A stretch of DNA of 59,104 nucleotides from positions 51,490 through 110,593 of the forward strand of contig NZ_KE356561.1 of NCBI RefSeq assembly GCF_000415985.1. The letters are read 5' to 3'. The translations under genes and the position numbers were made by a program. The notes below the pieces were generated by a model. It had not been told where the DNA came from, ran no database searches, and saw only the letters and a list, made by a program, of their open reading frames with translations. Each line of letters starts with the position of its first letter. The first letter of the stretch is position 1. The DNA is from Haloquadratum walsbyi J07HQW2. GTDB taxonomy: Archaea > Halobacteriota > Halobacteria > Halobacteriales > Haloferacaceae. Positions 1 through 8,263 of the stretch are shown in pieces.

Positions 1-1534
1 CGGAGTCACCTATCTCCGTCTCTGCCACTCCCTCCGTATCATCATCAAGAGCGGTTCCAAAAAGGTCGATATCACGAATGAGCGCCCAGAGACGGCGCTT
101 ACCTCTGGGGACGGGAGTGACGGGAATAGGTATGGATTCGGGGCGACACGTCGAAACGGTCTCACGGATGACCGCGCCGATCTCATTCCCTTCGGCGTCA
201 AGATCAACGATAACGGAGACGACGTTGGCTTGTTCGCGCCACCAGGTCGGGAAGGGAACGTTGCTGTCGGCCTCGTCGAATATCTCGGTGGCTTTGAGCC
301 ATTCAAGCGCGTCCAACCGACCGCCTTTCTCTTGATCGAGTCTGTCGGCGAGAGCATGCACGGGACGGGAGACCTCTTTGACACCGGGAGCGCCGAGTGT
401 GGGAATCGCACAGGCCTTGTGCCGCTGGAAAGGATGTTCGATGCCCTGCTCGCGGTGACGCGTGGCGTATGTCTCCCAGTCGACGTTCAGGATGTCGCCC
501 CGGGGTGCGGGACCGTCTCCACGTTCGAGGACTTCGATTTGCGTCTCGGAATCGGCGGCGAGAGTAGCCTGTCCCTGGTACTTCCCGACTTTCCCGGCAC
601 GAATCCGAACGAGATCGCCCTCGTGGAAGATGACGCTCTGTCGAGAGCGTGTCCATACGGTGAATTTGATTGTATCGCCGGCGTCGTCCTTGATGAGGTC
701 GACCTGCTGCTGGCTCTGCGATTTGGGTTGCCAGAGAGTCGTGACCTCGCCCTGAATGTCAGCCTCGACGTTGTACTTCGAGGGGATGATCGGCACGGAC
801 GAGATAGAGATAGGTTGGATGACGCTCGCCTCCTGGTAGAGCTGCTCCAACGTGTTGGACTGGGCGGTGAAGACATCCTGACCCCGCCGGACTTTGCGTG
901 CGAGCAGGTGTTGGAGGACCTCCTCACGAGGACCGGTGATGAGGTGGTCTTCAATTCGAGCAGCGACCTCGCGAACGGCCTCGGCCTCGGCCTCGTTCTC
1001 GTTCTTGTCGATATGTTTGAATGCGTTGTCGCGGTCGATTCCCGCACCGATGACGCGCTCGTTGCGCTGGGCTCGGCGTTCTCGACACTCTCCGAGGATG
1101 TCCTCGCGACACCGCGTTTCGCGGTCGATGCCGATGGAATGGGCAGCTAAGGCCTTCTCACGCTGGCGTTTGCGCTCTTCTCGAAGTCCGTGCAAGCGTT
1201 CCTGGGCTTCGAGTGGGAGCCCGGTGAGGTCCTCGTCGGCGAGGTCCATGGGATCGACGTCGCGACCTTCGGTGGTGCGGAGACTCGCGCCGACCCAGTA
1301 GGCGTCGAGTTCGTATCGTCCAGGTCCGTCGATTTCGAGGCCAAACTCATCGTATTCGGGCTCACGACGAGCGGCTATCATCAATTCGCCGGCGTTCTCG
1401 AGGCGGATGCCGAGGCAGTCGCTTTCGAGGTGCGGGCTCTCGTAGAGACCACGGAGTCTGAGTTCATCGAACCGGTCGTCTTGTTCGACGTCGCTGTTCG
1501 AGAGGCGGTGCTGGCCGTCGTTGTAGTATGTCAT
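1..1534 (-). CDS. OB-fold nucleic-acid-binding protein, C-terminus beyond window
   Basis: This reading frame is open from an ATG at 1534 to the window edge, at least 511 codons, so the C-terminus is missing. The N-terminal half is charged and partly coiled (EERKRQREKA). Residues about 255-330 (TLWQPKSQSQQQVDLIKDD, then FTVWTRS, FHEGDLVRI and KVGKYQGQ) have the pattern of an RPA-like OB fold, with a conserved LWxPxSxxxxQ entry strand and a GDxVRI strand. Single-stranded DNA or RNA binding is inferred from that fold; the flanking parts were not recognised. It is transcribed on the same strand as the SWIM/methyltransferase operon and the vWA gene further right, so it may belong to the same plasmid-type module. 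A long acidic frame on the opposite strand (230-1150) is a GC-bias shadow. Confidence 0.8.
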   Translation of the reverse strand, partial: MTYYNDGQHRLSNSDVEQDDRFDELRLRGLYESPHLESDCLGIRLENAGELMIAARREPEYDEFGLEIDGPGRYELDAYWVGASLRTTEGRDVDPMDLADEDLTGLPLEAQERLHGLREERKRQREKALAAHSIGIDRETRCREDILGECRERRAQRNERVIGAGIDRDNAFKHIDKNENEAEAEAVREVAARIEDHLITGPREEVLQHLLARKVRRGQDVFTAQSNTLEQLYQEASVIQPISISSVPIIPSKYNVEADIQGEVTTLWQPKSQSQQQVDLIKDDAGDTIKFTVWTRSRQSVIFHEGDLVRIRAGKVGKYQGQATLAADSETQIEVLERGDGPAPRGDILNVDWETYATRHREQGIEHPFQRHKACAIPTLGAPGVKEVSRPVHALADRLDQEKGGRLDALEWLKATEIFDEADSNVPFPTWWREQANVVSVIVDLDAEGNEIGAVIRETVSTCRPESIPIPVTPVPRGKRRLWALIRDIDLFGTALDDDTEGVAETEIGDS

Positions 1535-1825
1535 CGATAGGTCACGCTCTGTGAGGATGAGGCGGGCGGCTGTCGGCCGTCCACCTCTCGAATCCCCTCG
1601 ACCCACTTGGGGGGCCAATACTGAGCGCGAGCTATCCGGCTCCGGACCGTACCGGCAGAGTACGGTGTTCAGCAACACAGACCGGCATGGTCCATACAGA
1701 GCCTCTCGACCAGCGGATGTTCCCGAGGATCCAGAAACGATCGAGAGTGTGCGACAGGGTGTGGCCGATTAGGTAACATAGATCCGTAGCAAACTACTAT
1801 ATTCCTACATCACGAAGGAATCAGT

Positions 1826-2413
1826 ATGAATGACCGAGCGCCGGACGAATTCGCGGATATCAACGAGGAGGTCCAAGAGGATTGGAAAAACGAGACGACA
1901 CCCTACGAGCGTGTCCGCCACGTTATCGCACACACGTACTCACCCGTGTCAGCTGATGCTGTCGCCGAGGACGCTCTCACGTCGCCGAAGACGGCTCGAA
2001 AGCACCTCAACGCACTCAACGACGAGGGATTCGTTGTCACAGCCACCGGCGAACACGGCGGGACAACCTATCGTCGGTCCACTGAATCTCTCGTCGTTGA
2101 GGAGGCGGCAGATATCCTCGAACACGTCTCGACGGATGAACTCGTCACGCGTATCGGAGAGATGCGTGACCAGCTCAACGAATATCGCTCTGAATACGGC
2201 GTTGATTCGCCCGAAGAGCTAGCAGTCGAGCAAACGAACCAGACACTCGGAGACCCCGCCTCGGACCAGCCGGATACTGATTCTGAGACGATTCAAGAGT
2301 GGCAGACGCTCCGGCGCAACCTCGCGTTCGCAAATGCCGCCCTCTCGATCGCGAATGCCGAACGGTTCGTTGATGATGGTCGTCGCCCGACTGACAGCAG
2401 CATTTCCGCCTAG
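1826..2413 (+). CDS. Winged-helix DNA-binding protein (haloarchaeal HTH family)
   Basis: This 195-residue acidic protein has a winged helix-turn-helix at about residues 30-80 (DALTSPKTARKHLNALNDEG as recognition region, then a wing GEHGGTTYRR) followed by a helical segment with MRDQLNEYRSEYGVDSPEEL. The same architecture and the same second segment recur in the protein at 10276-10794, so the two are paralogues. It is probably a transcriptional regulator that dimerises through the helical half. The ATG at 1826 follows an AT-rich stretch (ctactatatt) about 35 bases upstream that could serve as a TATA element. The stop lies three bases before the next start, so the two genes form one operon. Confidence 0.85.
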   Translation: MNDRAPDEFADINEEVQEDWKNETTPYERVRHVIAHTYSPVSADAVAEDALTSPKTARKHLNALNDEGFVVTATGEHGGTTYRRSTESLVVEEAADILEHVSTDELVTRIGEMRDQLNEYRSEYGVDSPEELAVEQTNQTLGDPASDQPDTDSETIQEWQTLRRNLAFANAALSIANAERFVDDGRRPTDSSISA

Positions 2414-2416
2414 TCG

Positions 2417-2899
2417 ATGTCGAAACCATCTGGAACGGAGGAGAGCCACTCGCTCCGTGGGCTGATTGACCGGCCAGCTCTCATTACGATCCGAGATATT
2501 ATAGACGAGACAGAGCCGTTCGCAACTCCCTCGCTAGATGACTATCTCAACCCATCAGTGCTGGAGGTCAGATTCGATGATGGCCTTTGTGAGGCCGATA
2601 GTGGGCGAATTGACATCCAGTGGACGGTCCGTGGAGACTACAACTTCCACTATACGGACTCCGAGGGCGTGAACTTCCGGTGGGGAACGCATCCACACGA
2701 TGGAGACTATATCCACGTACCTGGTTTCGAGCATTATCACCCACCACCTGATGCGAGTTCAGACCCAAATGAGGTTGAGGAGTCCTGTATCAAGCAGTCA
2801 CCAGAGGCGCTGGTCACCCGTGCGGTGCTCAAACTATGGCGCGTCGCTTATCACAGCCAGTCGTACGACCCACTGAACGCTGGAAGCAATCCTCCTTGA
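2417..2899 (+). CDS. Conserved partner protein of the winged-helix gene, function unknown
   Basis: This protein has 160 residues. The core has LEVRFDDGLCEADSGRIDIQ, then a WTVRGDYNFHYTD strand pair, an FRWGTHPHDGDY segment rich in His and aromatic residues, and a C-terminal helix SPEALVTRAVLKLW. No catalytic motif was recognised. A frameshifted relative sits immediately after the second winged-helix gene (10791-11227), and a fragment with the same GRIDxQWTxRGDY signature lies at 55785-55940. The repeated pairing with a regulator suggests a two-gene functional unit. Toxin-antitoxin behaviour is one possibility, but nothing in the sequence proves it. Confidence 0.75.
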   Translation: MSKPSGTEESHSLRGLIDRPALITIRDIIDETEPFATPSLDDYLNPSVLEVRFDDGLCEADSGRIDIQWTVRGDYNFHYTDSEGVNFRWGTHPHDGDYIHVPGFEHYHPPPDASSDPNEVEESCIKQSPEALVTRAVLKLWRVAYHSQSYDPLNAGSNPP

Positions 2900-3304
2900 G
2901 ACCCGAATACCAACAGGACCAGCGATGTTTAGCGCCGTTTTCAACGAGGCTGGACGATATCGTATCGTTATATCCTAGCGTAGAGTAGCTACGGCGAGGC
3001 TTGAACGACTCAACATAATGTCTCGGAAAGGCGACCTTCGTCTTTCCACCTCAACCGTTCCGGAGCGATAGTGCCGCGTGCCTGTATGGGGAGTGTAGAC
3101 TGTGAGTTGATGCGCATAGTGAGTGCCCACTGAGTGTGACGGGCGCGGACGAGCTAGCCGGTTACTCTGTTGGAGAGGGGCGGGGTTTGTGTTTGTGGGG
3201 GTTTCGGCAGAAAATCGCGATACTGCGCGGTGATGAGCGCAATACAGTTATACGCAGTTCAAGCGTCTATGCGAGTGGAAAGCACGGTTGCTTTTCGAGG
3301 CATT
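2900..3304. other. Intergenic stretch without recognised gene
   Basis: No convincing coding frame was found on either strand. Short frames lack homology features. The segment ends with an AT-richer patch (aatacagttatacgc, about 3240-3254) that may be promoter DNA for the small gene at 3305. Confidence 0.5.
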
Positions 3305-3499
3305 ATGAGTGGAAACACCGACAGTGTCCACCTCTCCGAGGCTGGTCACAAGAAGAACGGAAAACCCGAAATCGAAGATGAGAACCCGACCCACATTGCC
3401 CGTCGCTACGATGGGTGGTTCACCGAACTTCGCTCCCTCAATCCCGAGGAACTCCGTCGCCTGGACGGTAACGTAGGACGCCGAGCAACGGAAGAGTAA
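3305..3499 (+). CDS. Small acidic hypothetical protein
   Basis: This is a 64-residue frame with typical haloarchaeal charge (IEDENPTHIARRYDGW, LNPEELRRLDGN). The ATG at 3305 is preferred over upstream alternative starts because the upstream part is Cys/Gly-rich and uncharacteristic. A TATA-like patch lies about 55 bases upstream. It converges with the zinc-finger gene, with the stops two bases apart. The family was not recognised. Confidence 0.55.
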   Translation: MSGNTDSVHLSEAGHKKNGKPEIEDENPTHIARRYDGWFTELRSLNPEELRRLDGNVGRRATEE

Positions 3500-3500
3500 T

Positions 3501-3800
3501 TCAAAATGCCCCGATCGAGACCTGTTCAGTGGTATCTTCATCTTCCTCGGTGGGTGTATCCGGGCCATCCATGTCTTCGAGCGTTTCGGCGCAGATGTCG
3601 AGGGGGCATATTCCGTAGTAGCCTTCGTCGAAAGCGAGGTTGTCGCGGCTTCCGTGTGGATGGACGAAATTGCCACCATGCCCTGACGGGCGTTTGCACT
3701 TCGTCCCAATCGAAGCGCGACACGTTGGGCACTCCACCTCAAGGACAGGGTCACGGGGCCACGTTCGGTCACACCCGTCACGCTTGCACGAGGTTGTCAT
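3501..3800 (-). CDS. Small zinc-finger protein
   Basis: This 99-residue protein has likely zinc ligands C5, C10, C24, C27 (VECPTC), C35 (GTKC) and histidines H41/H47/H49 (RPSGHGGNFVHPHGSR). The CPTC...GxxC..PSG..HxxR arrangement resembles the short zinc-binding proteins common in phages and plasmids. Its start overlaps the stop of the methyltransferase-fold gene by four bases (ATGA), so it is the last gene of a translationally coupled operon that runs leftwards. The C-terminus is acidic. A nucleic-acid-binding or adaptor role is inferred only. Confidence 0.75.
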   Translation of the reverse strand: MTTSCKRDGCDRTWPRDPVLEVECPTCRASIGTKCKRPSGHGGNFVHPHGSRDNLAFDEGYYGICPLDICAETLEDMDGPDTPTEEDEDTTEQVSIGAF

Positions 3801-4702
3801 GCGAACTCATCGAAACCGGCTTGAGAGGTCTCATCCGGGGCAAGCGAGACGTCGAGGGCCGATGTGGATGTTGGTTCTTCGGGTATCGATTCTGGGTCGA
3901 CATCGGGAGTGTCCGACTCGTCTTGTGCGGCGCCGGCGTCGGTGTCCTCGTCCAAGTCGTCGACGAGGGGCACACCGAAGAATCGGGCGAGGACACGATC
4001 ACGCTCGCTGGTGTCGAGTTCTCGCACGGGATGATCTCCACGGATGAGCTGGGCAGTGCTGATGAACCATACCCGGCGGGCGTCGAGTTTCAGCGCGTCA
4101 CCGAGGAGGATGTACCCGGTCATGTCGTTGAGCACGAAGTTGAGGACGGCCATCTTCGCGCAGAGCGGGTCTTTGTCGTAGCCGAGGAAGACGGCAGGCG
4201 TTTCGGGCGCCATACCACGAAGACGACGTGCGATATCGACGATGAGTCGACCGCTCCCGCACCCAGATACATCGCCGACCACGAGCGGGTCTTCGGGCGT
4301 TGCCTCACGGAGACTGTCTGTGTCAGGGAGGTTCATTTCGGCCATCGCTCGGCTCACCGTTCCGGGCGTGAAGTACTGGGCGAAGTGCTCGCTGGTGAGG
4401 CCGTAGTGTTCATACACACCGCCGAGGATGTCTTCTCGCGTTTCTTCCATCGCGAGGACGAGCCCCCCGAGGGCGTTAGCATGTAGCGTCGCGAGCTCTC
4501 GAACCGTCTCCTCGTCGCGGCCATCAGTCCGATACCGATCGAGAGGTTTCTGGTAGGCGTCCTCGTCGCCGGAGAAGCTGGCAACGGTCATGTCGATCCA
4601 ATCCGAGAAGACTTGATAGGGGGATTCGCCCGTCTGTTGAGTGATGTCGTCCAGCGGGTCGGTGACGTGTTCACGATGTTCGGGTTCCAGAAGCGTCGTC
4701 AT
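3797..4702 (-). CDS. N6-DNA-methyltransferase-fold protein lacking the NPPY motif
   Basis: This 301-residue protein follows the N6 class I methyltransferase layout: a helical N-terminus, an FTPG motif near residue 111 (AQYFTPGTVSRAM), SAM-binding motif I at about 141-150 (VGDVSGCGSGRLI), and a second strand FLGYDKDPLCAKMAVLNF. The expected catalytic NPPY/DPPY after the GDAL strand is absent. The sequence runs LGDALKLDARRVWFIS. It may therefore bind SAM or DNA without methylating, or use a diverged active site. Its start overlaps the SWIM stop and its stop overlaps the zinc-finger start, four bases each. The acidic tail (DDLDEDTDAG) is typical of halophiles. Confidence 0.8.
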   Translation of the reverse strand: MTTLLEPEHREHVTDPLDDITQQTGESPYQVFSDWIDMTVASFSGDEDAYQKPLDRYRTDGRDEETVRELATLHANALGGLVLAMEETREDILGGVYEHYGLTSEHFAQYFTPGTVSRAMAEMNLPDTDSLREATPEDPLVVGDVSGCGSGRLIVDIARRLRGMAPETPAVFLGYDKDPLCAKMAVLNFVLNDMTGYILLGDALKLDARRVWFISTAQLIRGDHPVRELDTSERDRVLARFFGVPLVDDLDEDTDAGAAQDESDTPDVDPESIPEEPTSTSALDVSLAPDETSQAGFDEFA

Positions 4703-5556
4703 GGCGACGAGTTACCTTCTAGTGTTTGCGGCTGGTGGGAAACGGCGATCTCGGAACTAACGAATCGACGAGCTCGGTGAGGGACGTCGATACCCCGGGT
4801 GAGCGGGATGAACATCGAGTCGCGGTCGCCGCAGACGATGCTCGCGAGAAGTTCGTGCTTACACATCACGCGGAATGAGGAAGTTTGCTTGTACGGGCAC
4901 GAGCAGGTGAGGGCGTCCCCCCACGGAATGAGTGTGTACTGGCTTCCACTGTCGTATTCTCCAACAAGTGTGGGCGCGGGGAGTTCGATGCCATAGTCAG
5001 CGAGAGCCACTGGCTCGTCGGTTGTTGCGTGTGAGAGCTTCGATTCATGGAGGATGTACACCGAGTCAAGGTCGTGTTCTTGTGCGATCACGTCGGGGTC
5101 AGTGTCGTCGTCAACGAGGACCATCCCCACGAATGCGTTGTGCTCGAGGAGGCGGTTGGCGTCGGGGGTGGGTCCGATGCACTCCTCGATCAGTGATCCA
5201 TAGGACGACTCTTTGAGGATCTGTCGGAGATTCGCGCCGGGAATGAGTTCCTGATACCACTTTTTGCGGTTTTTTCCCACCTTATGAACGGCGTCGCGAG
5301 GGTCGGATTGCCCGCGAGCGTCGCGAAGACGTGCAGCGAGATAGGCAGGTGCGTCGGCCAGAATAGAGTCGTCATCGAAATATTCGTAGAGTGTCTCCTC
5401 TTTTTGAATCCGCACGTCACACGACGCTTCGGCGTACTTGAGACCCACTGGTTTCTGTTCTTCCCTGAACCAAGGGGAGGTTGGAGAGGTGTCGGCATTA
5501 TATTCCCACGGATTGTAGTCTCCGAGAAGTTGATCGCGACTAATAGGCCCGCCGCG
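4699..5556 (-). pseudogene. SWIM zinc-finger protein, C-terminal part (gene split by tnpB element)
   Basis: The reading frame carries a SWIM zinc finger: CSC, then a CKH about 12 residues later (GDALTCSCPY, RVMCKHELLA), the CxCx(n)CxH ligand set. Upstream motifs include ISRDQLLGDYNPWEYN and YEYFDDDSILADAPAYLAARL. The frame can be read up to 5739, but everything beyond about 5557 is the antisense of the IS end, so the native N-terminus is not there. A plausible N-terminal piece lies on the other side of the element at 6961-7131. SWIM domains bind DNA or proteins. It was the first gene of the SWIM, methyltransferase-fold, zinc-finger operon, so the insertion may affect all three. Confidence 0.7.
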
Positions 5557-5564
5557 CGTCAACT

Positions 5565-5593
5565 GCCTCGGGGTCAAGCCCCGACTCCGAGGC
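5565..5593. repeat. Right-end hairpin of tnpB element
   Basis: This is a nested inverted repeat: an outer gcctcgg/ccgaggc stem and an inner gggg-tcaag-cccc stem. It lies just after the tnpB stop, where IS200/IS605 right ends and omega-RNA scaffolds are found. Confidence 0.7.
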
Positions 5594-5612
5594 TTGTCAG
5601 TGGACTCCCGCT

Positions 5613-6837
5613 CTAACCGCGCAAAGCGGTAGCGGTAGGTCGGAATCGACCGTTCGCGTTCAACGTCCCTGACTTCAGAGCCAGTTGACTCGTGGCTCGT
5701 CCAGCACCAGACTTGAGCCAGTGATGGACAAGACGCCACCCGATGTTTCGAGCGGCGTTATAATCGCTATGCAGTTCTTTCCCGCACTTCAGGCACTCAA
5801 ACTCGTCACCGTCGCGGTTGTCCTCGTGCGTGAACCCACACTCGCCGTGACTACACCGCTGACTCGTATAAGCAGGCGCAACGTCTTCTACGTCAATACC
5901 GTATTCCTCGGCTTTGTATTCGACGTGGCGTTGGAGTTCGCGGAACGCCCACTGCTGGAACTTTGAAGCATTCGAGATGCGGTCACGGATGTGCTTCAAA
6001 TTCTCGAACGCAATCGCTGTACAGTCATTTTTTACGGCTTCTTGAACAAGTGCTTTGGAGACTCGATGTAGGGAGTCCGCGCTCCACCGAGCGAACCGTG
6101 ACCCGATGCCCTTGATGATGAGATGCGCGGAGCGAGTGCCTGTCTGTTGCAGGTTGCCGCGCCGACGTTCGTATTCGTTGCGTCGGTGATTGAGATGGTC
6201 TGCGTTGCCGAGGAACGCTCCCGTACTGGTGACAGCCACGTATCCGTCCACGTTCAAGTCCACACCGAGAACCACTCCGTTCTCGGATTCTTCGTCGCAA
6301 GAGGGGGCTACGTCTTTCTTCACGGCGACGTGGAGGTAGTACGTGTCATCACGCTTGTGGAGCGTTGCTTCGGTCTTTTCCCATTCGTCCGTCCAGTATC
6401 CTCGAACGGCGTGTCTTCCTCGTTGACTGGTGTGACGTATTCTGCGGTCACTCGCTTCTCTGTAGTAGCGAGGGAAACGCGGTCGTCGTTGTACGTTATC
6501 GTCCGACCATTGTACACGATCACACTGCCTCGGAACTCAGGCTTGCTTTCTTACCGTCTTCGATAATGCGGTCTTTGCAGTTGCCGAACGCGGTGGCCGC
6601 AAGATTCCTCGCGGACTGGACGAGACTGGATTGCAAGGAGAGTTCGTCACGAACGTCGGAATATGTCTCTTTGTGGAGCGTGTTCTTCGTGTCCGTGATG
6701 TTGTAGGGGTTGTCGTTCCATCCGTGGTCTGCGACGTGTTGGGCCGCTTCTCGGAACTCCTCGAACGTCTCATCGAGGACAGCGTAGTCCTCTTTGGTAA
6801 CGTCGAGTTTGACTTGGATGTTCCGAACAACCTCCAT
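5613..6837 (-). pseudogene. tnpB: tnpB, two frameshifts
   Basis: TnpB is an RNA-guided RuvC-type nuclease of IS200/IS605 elements. Here three consecutive frames are needed: 6837 to about 6540 (N-terminus, EVVRNIQVKLDVT), about 6540 to 6385 (VIVYNGRTITYNDD), and about 6385 to 5613 (C-terminus). The C-terminal frame has all three RuvC acids in context (GVDLNVDGYVAV, AFENLKHIRD, SDYNAARNIG) and a zinc finger (TSQRCSHGECGF, CLKCG). Both breaks fit a loss of one base or gain of two. The nuclease would be inactive unless frameshifting occurs, so it is called a pseudogene. Its 3' hairpin region could still make an omega-RNA-like transcript. Confidence 0.85.
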
Positions 6838-6935
6838 ACCTCATGAGCATGGGCAGAGATATTTGAAGCTACATATATGGTTGGGAGTCCGTCTTGCTAT
6901 CGAACGTGGTTTGTCTCATCGAGTGTCGGCTTTCT

Positions 6936-6956
6936 CCCCGAGGTCAAGCCTCGGGG
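6936..6956. repeat. Left-end hairpin of tnpB element
   Basis: This is a perfect 8-bp stem, ccccgagg and cctcgggg, with loop tcaag. It is nearly the same sequence as the right-end hairpin and is placed about 100 bases before the tnpB start. Confidence 0.65.
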
Positions 6957-6960
6957 TATC

Positions 6961-7131
6961 CGCCTTGAATTTTCGATGAAATCGAGGGATCTGGTGTTCG
7001 ATGGGTTCGACGTTCGGTGGATCACGGTCGACATCGTAGTCGTAGGCACGGTCGGTGTGTGAGAGCGCCCCTGGTGGTAATGCCAGAGGAGGTACACTGC
7101 CGTCGGCTGAGTGGATGGTTCGACAGGACAT
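6961..7131 (-). pseudogene. Probable N-terminal piece of the interrupted SWIM gene
   Basis: A short frame starting at an ATG at 7131 reads through LPPGALSHTDRAYDYDVDRD and PNVEPIEHQIPRFHRKF, then enters the left-end hairpin of the tnpB element. The composition fits a haloarchaeal protein. On the far side of the element the same strand continues with ISRDQLLGDYNPW. The simplest reading is one SWIM gene split by the insertion. The connection is inferred from position and style, not from an alignment. Confidence 0.5.
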
Positions 7132-7428
7132 GCTTGAGGAAGAGCGGAGTGCTGACGTCGGTCGTCTGCTGGACGCCCCGCTACTGACGCGGGGGCGACA
7201 AACTGGCTCGGAAGACGTCCTACACAACGAACCGAGTGTCATCGTAACGCAGGATCATATCATCGTAATTCGCAGAAGTTCTCATGCATTCCAACATAAC
7301 AGATCCTCAACTAAATAAAATCACGTTGACCGATATAGAGATTCCATGTAGCACGGCGGCTTTTTGTCATACCGGAGACGTTGAACCAACCGCTCAGTAC
7401 GCCCGCGTCTCGACAGGGTGCTACTGAC
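7132..7428. other. Intergenic, upstream of the SWIM operon
   Basis: No convincing gene was found. It contains AT-rich stretches (about 7300-7325, ctcaactaaataaaatcac) that may hold promoter or terminator signals. It lies between the DUF5615 gene stop and the SWIM N-terminal fragment. Confidence 0.4.
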
Positions 7429-7779
7429 TCATTCCCGAATCCACGGCTCAAGGGTTTCAATTTTCCCGAGCATATTGGCTGGAGATCCGTAAGCATCGAC
7501 GATGTTGAGAATAGCATTCGCAATCGCGTACGCTGAGGCTCGCTGGTTATTCACCAACAGAAGCCCTTCGTGCCGGGAGTCGGCAAGCGGCGCGAAGTTC
7601 TTGATGTCCGCGGTCACAATTATCAGTTCTTCCTGTTGGACGGAGGGGAGTATATCGACCTCATCGTCAGCGTCCTCGTCGAGTACGTAATCAGAGTACT
7701 CGGCCCGGTAGCCTTCTTTTCGGAGAATTTCAGCGGTACGCGGTTCGAGGTTTGCGTCGATAAAAAATGCCCATCGCAT
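7429..7779 (-). CDS. DUF5615-type PIN-like protein, probable toxin
   Basis: This 116-residue protein begins RWAFFIDANLEPRTAEILR and has an internal IIVTADIKNFAPL strand-turn. FxDANL near the N-terminus and TxDxxxF in the middle are the acidic positions of the Mut7-C/DUF5615 PIN-like fold, which is thought to act as a ribonuclease toxin. The ATG directly abuts the stop codon of the DUF433 gene (TAG then ATG), which is typical translational coupling with the antitoxin first. No truncation is apparent. The toxin role is known for the family pairing and inferred here. Confidence 0.75.
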   Translation of the reverse strand: MRWAFFIDANLEPRTAEILRKEGYRAEYSDYVLDEDADDEVDILPSVQQEELIIVTADIKNFAPLADSRHEGLLLVNNQRASAYAIANAILNIVDAYGSPANMLGKIETLEPWIRE

Positions 7780-8073
7780 CTATTCTCTGTCCGGTGGAGT
7801 GACGCCCTCGGGTCGGGTAATCTCATCCGTTAGATCAACCATGATTTGCTCTCGTTCGCGTCGCAGGTTCTCGAACTCTCGAGGATGGTCATGATAGTAT
7901 AGCAGTGCAGCGTACACCTCCGAAATATCGAGGTTATGGCGGTCTGCGACGGTTTGAGGTGCGAGTCCACGACCTTCGACCCGCTCAACGATAGTCAGGA
8001 CTGGCACGCGCCGACCGTCAATGTGCGGTTCGTTGAGTATGTCCTGTACGATACGGGTCTCCTGTTGCGACAT
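7780..8073 (-). CDS. DUF433-type antitoxin
   Basis: This 97-residue protein has the DUF433 pattern: a beta strand entry (TRIVQDILNEPHIDGRRVPV), a helix-turn-helix-like middle (LAPQTVADRHNLDISEVYAALLYYHDHP) and an acidic tail. DUF433 proteins pair with DUF5615 PIN-like proteins as antitoxins and probably autoregulate the operon. The gene precedes the toxin gene without any gap. An AT-rich tract upstream (8070-8100) is a plausible promoter. Confidence 0.75.
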   Translation of the reverse strand: MSQQETRIVQDILNEPHIDGRRVPVLTIVERVEGRGLAPQTVADRHNLDISEVYAALLYYHDHPREFENLRREREQIMVDLTDEITRPEGVTPPDRE

Positions 8074-8263
8074 CTGTTCTGTGTTATGATACGCACTTGC
8101 GCCTACATGAATGGGATGGTCACTTCATGTTCTGTACGGACCGGATCAGAGGATCGGGAGTCTTTATTTGCGACGTGCTGCACTCGCGCGATGTATTCAG
8201 CAAGCTGGACTACCAATTACAGAGGTAGATGACGATAGAAAATATGGAAACTCCTGCTAATTA

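Larger units (their letters stand above)
5557..6960 (-). mobile_element. IS200/IS605-type tnpB element (no tnpA), decayed
   Basis: The element is bounded by two related GC-rich hairpins. One is at 5565-5593 (gcctcgg...ccgaggc with an inner gggg/cccc stem) and the other at 6936-6956 (ccccgagg tcaag cctcgggg). Between them lies only a frameshifted tnpB. No tnpA is present, as in IS1341-type elements. The exact tips are estimates because these elements make no target duplication. It separates two pieces of a SWIM protein gene. Confidence 0.7.

Noticed and set aside
230-1150. Long acidic plus-strand frame of 306 codons
   Set aside because: It is antisense to the open frame 1534 to the window edge, which has an OB-fold pattern. 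High-GC haloarchaeal genes generate such acidic mirror frames.
3506-4486. 326-codon plus-strand frame
   Set aside because: It lies fully antisense to the methyltransferase-fold and zinc-finger genes, which have recognisable motifs and ATGA coupling.
5557-5739. N-terminal 60 codons of the long SWIM frame
   Set aside because: These codons are out-of-frame reading of the tnpB C-terminus and right-end hairpin; they are not native SWIM sequence.
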